Origin: Teretinema sp942493045
GTDB lineage: Bacteria > Spirochaetota > Spirochaetia > Treponematales > Treponemataceae
NCBI GenBank assembly: GCA_942493045.1
Contig: OW818665.1
Span: 682,001 to 746,000 of the forward strand
DNA length: 64,000 nt
Direction of reading: 5' to 3'
Within the stretch, counting starts at the first letter, position 1, and each line of letters begins with the position of its first letter. The translations under genes were made by a program, and so were the position numbers. The notes beneath the pieces are model-generated. The model ran no database searches, had not been told where the DNA came from, and saw only the letters and a list, made by a program, of their open reading frames with translations. Of the stretch, positions 60,206-64,000 are shown piece by piece.

Positions 60206-60946
60206 TCAGCGTAAAACAGCTGTCGGGATAAGACTTTTGGCTATGGCCAGAAGCCTTGTTTTTTCGGCTGGTCCGTAGGGGGCCAGGTCATTATAGGCGC
60301 TGTCGAGACAGTGACCGCCGACGAAGGAAGCCAGTTCCCAGTCGGCGTTATCCGGAAGCAGGGCGGCAATCGAGCGCAGCTCGGCTTCGCCCACCAAGCC
60401 GGGCACCAGTACGGTCCGGTATTCCACGCGCAGGTCGCGGTGTTCGTTTTTATCGTTGGCCAGAATAGAAAGGGTTTCCTGAAGCGCTTTTGAGGCAAAG
60501 GTATTGGTGCTCTCGATGCAAAGTTCATTGTAGCGGTGCAGGCTGGTTTTTATGTCGATGGCTATCATGTCCGGGCGCAGCGCCGGATTGGAGAGCAGCT
60601 CCGCCAGCCGATCCGGCATCGTGCCGTTAGTATCGACTTTTACCGCTAAATGTAACTCACGGGCTTTGAGTATCAGGGTGGAAAGGCCCGCCGAAAGCAG
60701 CGGTTCTCCTCCGGAAATTGCCAGGCCTCCCAGTACGGAGGCCCTTTTTTCCAAATGGGAGTAGACTTCTTCGAGGGGGACATAGCTGCCATCGGCATCA
60801 GGTTTGGGACCTGATACAACACTGGCTGTGGCCAGATCGGCGTTATGGCAAAACGGACAGCGTAGATTGCAGCCTGGTAAAAAGACCGCGGCGCAAACGC
60901 GTCCGGGGTAATTCACCAGGCTGGTTTTTAAAAGTCCTACCAGCAT
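60206..60946 (-). CDS. nrdG: Anaerobic ribonucleotide reductase activase (radical SAM)
   Basis: 246 aa. Uses SAM and a 4Fe-4S cluster to make the glycyl radical on its partner. Cluster motif PGCNLRCPFCHN with cysteines 26, 30 and 33 (CX3CX2C); GGLAISGGEPLLSAG for SAM binding; VKVDTNGTMP. Of the longer activase type rather than the 150-residue E. coli NrdG. It starts directly after the glycyl-radical/redoxin gene (TAAATG). Confidence 0.9.
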   Translation of the reverse strand: MLVGLLKTSLVNYPGRVCAAVFLPGCNLRCPFCHNADLATASVVSGPKPDADGSYVPLEEVYSHLEKRASVLGGLAISGGEPLLSAGLSTLILKARELHLAVKVDTNGTMPDRLAELLSNPALRPDMIAIDIKTSLHRYNELCIESTNTFASKALQETLSILANDKNEHRDLRVEYRTVLVPGLVGEAELRSIAALLPDNADWELASFVGGHCLDSAYNDLAPYGPAEKTRLLAIAKSLIPTAVLR

Positions 60947-61513
60947 TTACATGCCGAGAGCGAATGACTCTTGCTGGACGGGGGCGGAAAGAGCGGTTTT
61001 AATTTCCCGAACCGAATGCGAGCGGGAAATTTCGGTGCCTTCGCTGTCAAAGAAAATTACGGTCGGCGCCGAGAAAACACCGAGTTTGGAAGCCCTGGCG
61101 AAGCCTTCCGCCGAATCGACATCGATGATGGTGGACGACAGATTCAGTTCGGAGCAATAGGCCTTTACCGGCGGGCAGTTCGGGCAGCTTTGTCGCACAA
61201 AAAGCTCATAACGCACGGCGCTGCTGTCGGAGTTTTGTTCAGTGGCGTTGTTTTGGGCAACTGCGCTATGTTGCGCGGCAGCGGCGCTTTCGCGGATGCA
61301 TCCGGCCAGGTCAAGGTGTTCGATAATGCGGTTTTCGCTCGCGACAAAGAGCTGGCGGTGGTTGTATTCTTCGCGTTTACCCCTGTTCCAGTTGCGGACC
61401 GAGCGATAATAGCCGACAATGCGGGCATATACTTCGGTGGTAGTGCCGTGCACATCCTGCAGTTCATCGCGAACCTTGGCGATATCGGATTCGATTTCTG
61501 CTACATTCCTCAT
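60947..61513 (-). CDS. Stand-alone glycyl-radical domain of class III RNR fused to a redoxin domain
   Basis: 188 aa with its own GGGAGGGG ribosome site. Residues 1-22 are a charged helix. Residues 24-57, TTTEVYARIVGYYRSV then NWNRGKREEYNHRQLF, are what normally ends NrdD: the RIVGY motif (Gly34) is the glycyl-radical site. After a low-complexity linker (about 75-99, AAAAQHSAVAQNN) comes a thioredoxin/glutaredoxin-like domain, YELFVRQSCPNCPPVK, with CPNC at 110-113 and SAPTVIFFDSEG carrying the cis-Pro loop. The upstream NrdD lacks this glycyl segment. Inference: it supplies the radical glycine and possibly the dithiol reductant. It is in the same frame as nrdD but separated by 48 nt with two in-frame stops. 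Confidence 0.78.
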   Translation of the reverse strand: MRNVAEIESDIAKVRDELQDVHGTTTEVYARIVGYYRSVRNWNRGKREEYNHRQLFVASENRIIEHLDLAGCIRESAAAAQHSAVAQNNATEQNSDSSAVRYELFVRQSCPNCPPVKAYCSELNLSSTIIDVDSAEGFARASKLGVFSAPTVIFFDSEGTEISRSHSVREIKTALSAPVQQESFALGM

Positions 61514-61535
61514 TTTGTCCCCTCCCAGGTAACGT

Positions 61536-61565
61536 TATATAATCTGTTTCGTATAGTAATGTCAG
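61536..61565 (-). promoter_or_regulatory. Possible internal promoter before the glycyl-radical/redoxin gene
   Basis: Read leftward: CTGACA (61565-61560, overlapping the nrdD stop), 18 bp, TATATA (61541-61536). The leader has GGGAGGGG before ATG 61513. It could allow extra synthesis of the small subunit. Weak evidence. Confidence 0.35.
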
Positions 61566-63706
61566 TTTGTGGCCCGATGATTCCCGACAGCCTGCTGGCG
61601 TTCGGCTTCCAGTTCGGACAGCCTGCCGGTCAGTATTTCCTCGCGTTCCGCTCGGCAGATCGGGCATTCAAAATGCTCTCCGTTGATATAGCCGTGGATG
61701 GGGCAGACTGAGAAGGTCGGCGAAACCGAGAAGTAGGGTATCCGGTAATTCGAGGCTACAGCCTTCACCAGATCCCGGCAGGACTCCCAATCTTTTACGG
61801 CTTCGCCGAGGAAGATATGGAAAACCGTACCGCCGGTATACTTGGTCTGCAGGGATTCCTGATGGTCCAGGGCTTCGAAAATATCCGACGTATAGCTGAC
61901 CGGCAGCTGGCTGGAGTTGGTGTAAAACGGATCGGCCTCGCCAGAGGTAATGATCTCAGGCCATTTTTTCTTGTCGTGCCGGGCCAGGCGATAAGAAGTG
62001 CTTTCGGCCGGCGTGGCTTCCAGATTAAAGAGATCGCCGGTTTCTTCTTGGTAATCGGCCAGTTTCTGCCTCATGTGCGACAGCACTTTTTCGGCAAAGG
62101 CCTTGCCCTTCGGATTCACAATGTCCACACCCAGAAAATTAAGGCAGGATTCATTCATGCCGCAGATACCGATAGTCGAGAAGTGATTGTTCAAATGTGT
62201 CAGATAACGCCGCGTATACGGAAACAGTCCGCCTTCCAGTAGCCTTTCAATTACCTTACGTTTGATCTGCAGACTGACGCGAGCCTGCATCATTAGATAG
62301 TCGAGCCGTTCGAAATACTGGGCTTCAGTCTTGGCCAGAAAACCAATCTGGGGCATGTTGATGGTCACGACGCCGATGGAACCGGTAAATTCATCCGAGC
62401 CGAACAGACCACCGCCGCGTTTGCGCAGTTCACGCTTGTCCAGCTGCAGACGGCAGCACATCGAGCGCACATCATTGGGGTTCAGGTCCGAGTTCAGGAA
62501 GTTCTGGAAATAGGGCGTGCCGTAGCGGGCCGTCATTTCGAACAGCAGTTGGGCGTTCGGACTGGACCACTGGAAATCGGAGGTGATGTTATAGGTCGGT
62601 ATCGGGTACTGAAATCCGCGTCCGGCGGCATCGCCTTCCAGCATCAACTCGATAAAGATCTTATTGATCAGGTCCATTTGCGCCTGGCAGTCGCCATAGG
62701 TAAACGGCGTATCCTTGCCGCCGACAACGGCGTTTTTGTCAAACAGGTCCGACGGGCAATTCCAGTCCAGGGTGATATTGGTAAACGGAGCCTGACTGCC
62801 CCAGCGGCTGGGAGTGTTCACGCCGTAAATAAAGCTTTGCAGGCACTGGCGCACTTCTTTCTCGGTCATGTTGTCATATTTGACAAAGGGCGCGAGATAG
62901 GTGTCAAAGGAGCTGAAAGCCTGGGCTCCGGCCCATTCATTTTGCATGATACCCAGGAAATTCACGATCTGCTGGATCAGCGTGGAAAGATGGCGGGCCG
63001 GTTGACTGGTGATTTTATCCGGCACTCCGCCTAAGCCCTCGGCAATCAGCTGTCTGATGGACCAGCCGGCGCAGTAGCCCGAGAACATGGACAGGTCATG
63101 AAGGTGGAAGGCCGCGCTACGGTGGGCTTCGGCGACGGATTCGGGATAAATGTTCTTCAGCCAGTAATTGGCGGTGATGGTGCCGGAGTTGTGCAGGATC
63201 AGGCCGCCGAGCGAGAAGTTAACGTTGGCGTTTTCCTTGACGCGCCAGTCGGACTGGCTTAAATAGCCGTCCATGGTGGCGTTGATGTCCAACATCAGTT
63301 TTTCGGCGTCGCGGATGGATTCATGACGCGAGCGGTACAAAATATAGGCCTTGGCGACCTTTACTTCTTTTTCTTCTATGAGGACAGACTCAACAATGTC
63401 CTGAATTTCCTCGATTGCCGGGATGGAATGGGCATGCCGTCCGGCCATCATCAGGCGCAGTTGCTCCTCGACACGGTCAGTGAGCAGAGCGGCTCGCTCC
63501 GGGTCACTGTTGCCCTCGACGGCGGTAATTGCTCCGCCGATGGCTTTTTCGATTTTCGAGCGGTCATACTCGCGTATCTCTCCCGACCGCTTGACTACAT
63601 TCCTGATGAACGAGGCCGCTTCGGGATCTTTGGACGATCCCAGAAAATTTTTCCACTCCGGAAAGACGCCCTGCAGAAGTGCTCCTGCCTCAGGTGTTGT
63701 TCCCAT
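61562..63706 (-). CDS. nrdD: Anaerobic ribonucleoside-triphosphate reductase, large chain lacking the glycyl-radical C-terminus
   Basis: 714 aa. N-terminal ATP-cone (about 35-125, VVKRSGEIREYDRSKIEKAI), then the ten-stranded barrel with HLHDLSMFSGYCAGWSIRQL (active-site Cys near 212) and FSTIGICGMNESCLNFLG (second active-site Cys). The zinc motif CPIHGYINGEHFECPIC spans 668-684. In ordinary NrdD the RVxGY glycyl motif follows within the next tens of residues; here the chain ends 30 residues later in a helix (EREEILTGRLSELEAERQQA). No glycyl motif is present in this chain; it is on the next gene. Start ATG 63706 with GGGGGGA; the frame extends to 63757. Confidence 0.88.
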   Translation of the reverse strand: MGTTPEAGALLQGVFPEWKNFLGSSKDPEAASFIRNVVKRSGEIREYDRSKIEKAIGGAITAVEGNSDPERAALLTDRVEEQLRLMMAGRHAHSIPAIEEIQDIVESVLIEEKEVKVAKAYILYRSRHESIRDAEKLMLDINATMDGYLSQSDWRVKENANVNFSLGGLILHNSGTITANYWLKNIYPESVAEAHRSAAFHLHDLSMFSGYCAGWSIRQLIAEGLGGVPDKITSQPARHLSTLIQQIVNFLGIMQNEWAGAQAFSSFDTYLAPFVKYDNMTEKEVRQCLQSFIYGVNTPSRWGSQAPFTNITLDWNCPSDLFDKNAVVGGKDTPFTYGDCQAQMDLINKIFIELMLEGDAAGRGFQYPIPTYNITSDFQWSSPNAQLLFEMTARYGTPYFQNFLNSDLNPNDVRSMCCRLQLDKRELRKRGGGLFGSDEFTGSIGVVTINMPQIGFLAKTEAQYFERLDYLMMQARVSLQIKRKVIERLLEGGLFPYTRRYLTHLNNHFSTIGICGMNESCLNFLGVDIVNPKGKAFAEKVLSHMRQKLADYQEETGDLFNLEATPAESTSYRLARHDKKKWPEIITSGEADPFYTNSSQLPVSYTSDIFEALDHQESLQTKYTGGTVFHIFLGEAVKDWESCRDLVKAVASNYRIPYFSVSPTFSVCPIHGYINGEHFECPICRAEREEILTGRLSELEAERQQAVGNHRATN

Positions 63707-64000
63707 GTATTCCCCCCACTTTATTAACTTCCGCGATAAATTCAGCCATATTTTCAAAATGGCGGTATACAGAGGCGAACCTGATATAGGCTACCTTATC
63801 GATTTCATGCAACTTTGCCAGGACCAGTTCGCCGATGGCCGAAGTACTGATTTCATGGCTGCCCTTACCGGTCATTACGGACTGGTCCTCTATTTCGTTG
63901 ACGATATTTTCAATTGTCATCGTGGAGACCGGGCGTTTTTCAAGGGCCCGCTGGATACCATGCTCCACCTTGGTGCGGTCAAAGGGCTCGCGCCGCCCGT
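63690..64000 (-). CDS. nrdR: Transcriptional repressor NrdR, N-terminus cut by window edge
   Basis: The last 100 or so residues are visible, running from the right edge: RREPFDRTKVEHGIQRALEK, RPVSTMTIENIVNEIEDQ, ELVLAKLHEIDKVAYIRFAS, VYRHFENMAEFIAEV. This is the ATP-cone and C-terminal helix of NrdR, which represses ribonucleotide reductase genes when dATP is high. The zinc-ribbon DNA-binding part lies outside. Its stop overlaps nrdD by 17 bp, so regulator and enzyme form one operon. The internal Met at 63968 is not the start. Confidence 0.9.
   Translation of the reverse strand, partial: GRREPFDRTKVEHGIQRALEKRPVSTMTIENIVNEIEDQSVMTGKGSHEISTSAIGELVLAKLHEIDKVAYIRFASVYRHFENMAEFIAEVNKVGGIHGNNT

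Noticed and set aside
61514..61561. nrdD and the glycyl-radical/redoxin gene as one gene broken by a sequencing error
   Set aside because: They are in the same frame, but the 48-nt gap has two in-frame stops and a strong ribosome site directly before a good ATG, so a single error does not restore fusion.

Overview
The window reads as chromosomal DNA of a treponeme-like spirochaete. The evidence is two FlaB-type flagellins next to FlaG and FliD, a FlgN-FlgK-FlgL-FliW-CsrA cluster, dense short-gap operons in both orientations, a diacylglycerol-type glycosyltransferase pair, a 30-residue AURKAIP1/COX24-type ribosomal protein, and several conserved but uncharacterised spirochaete genes. Base composition is moderately GC-rich. 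I see no insertion sequence, prophage, CRISPR array or rRNA; this looks like core genome, with unusual points lying in gene architecture and regulation. Species cannot be assigned from the sequence alone.

Layout. 1-3.8 kb: an RNB-domain exoribonuclease (cut by the window edge) diverging from lysC-dapB. 3.8-12.6 kb: a secreted BamE-like-repeat protein, an RlmI-like methyltransferase, a first MiaA, a TatD nuclease, a fumarase-Hpt pair and signal peptidase I. 12.8-17.8 kb: HflK-HflC with a kinase-like membrane protein, then omega subunit, second MiaA and the 30-aa ribosomal protein. 17.9-24.4 kb: dxs-folP-cdaA-cdaR-acpS-DUF2225-truA, an operon joining isoprenoid, folate, c-di-AMP and lipid functions. 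24.4-32 kb: priA/UDG, two lipid-type glycosyltransferases, a DEAD-box helicase and a third glycosyltransferase. 32-36 kb: tig-clpP-clpX and five tRNA genes. 36-49.8 kb: flagellar region, flgN-flgK-flgL-fliW-csrA on the plus strand and flaB-flaB-flaG-fliD-PilZ-tsaE-tsaB-HD-GYP on the minus strand. 49.8-55 kb: rdgB, a sigma-like protein, a DHH phosphoesterase, an M24 peptidase and argF. 55-60 kb: TPR protein, tRNA-Met, NfeD and two SPFH proteins. 60.2-64 kb: an anaerobic ribonucleotide reductase operon, nrdR-nrdD-(glycyl-radical/redoxin)-nrdG.

Three points stand out. First, the class III ribonucleotide reductase is split: the NrdD chain ends after its zinc motif, and the glycyl-radical segment sits on a separate downstream gene fused to a CPNC redoxin. 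Second, the flaB gene at 48595-49455 has a sigma-28-like promoter and a leader of about 240 nt with four successive predicted hairpins that each place GGA in the loop, one covering the Shine-Dalgarno; with FliW and CsrA encoded 9 kb away this suggests multi-site CsrA control of flagellin. Third, the sigma-like gene at 50366-51238 is preceded by a consensus sigma-54 promoter and by CCTGAATTCAGG palindromes at enhancer distance, a possible sigma-54 to alternative-sigma cascade.

Smaller points: at least seven genes have a -10 box placed so that transcription should start at or within a few bases of the start codon, with no Shine-Dalgarno (leaderless mRNAs); two MiaA paralogs lie 9 kb apart; and four SPFH proteins occur in two clusters.
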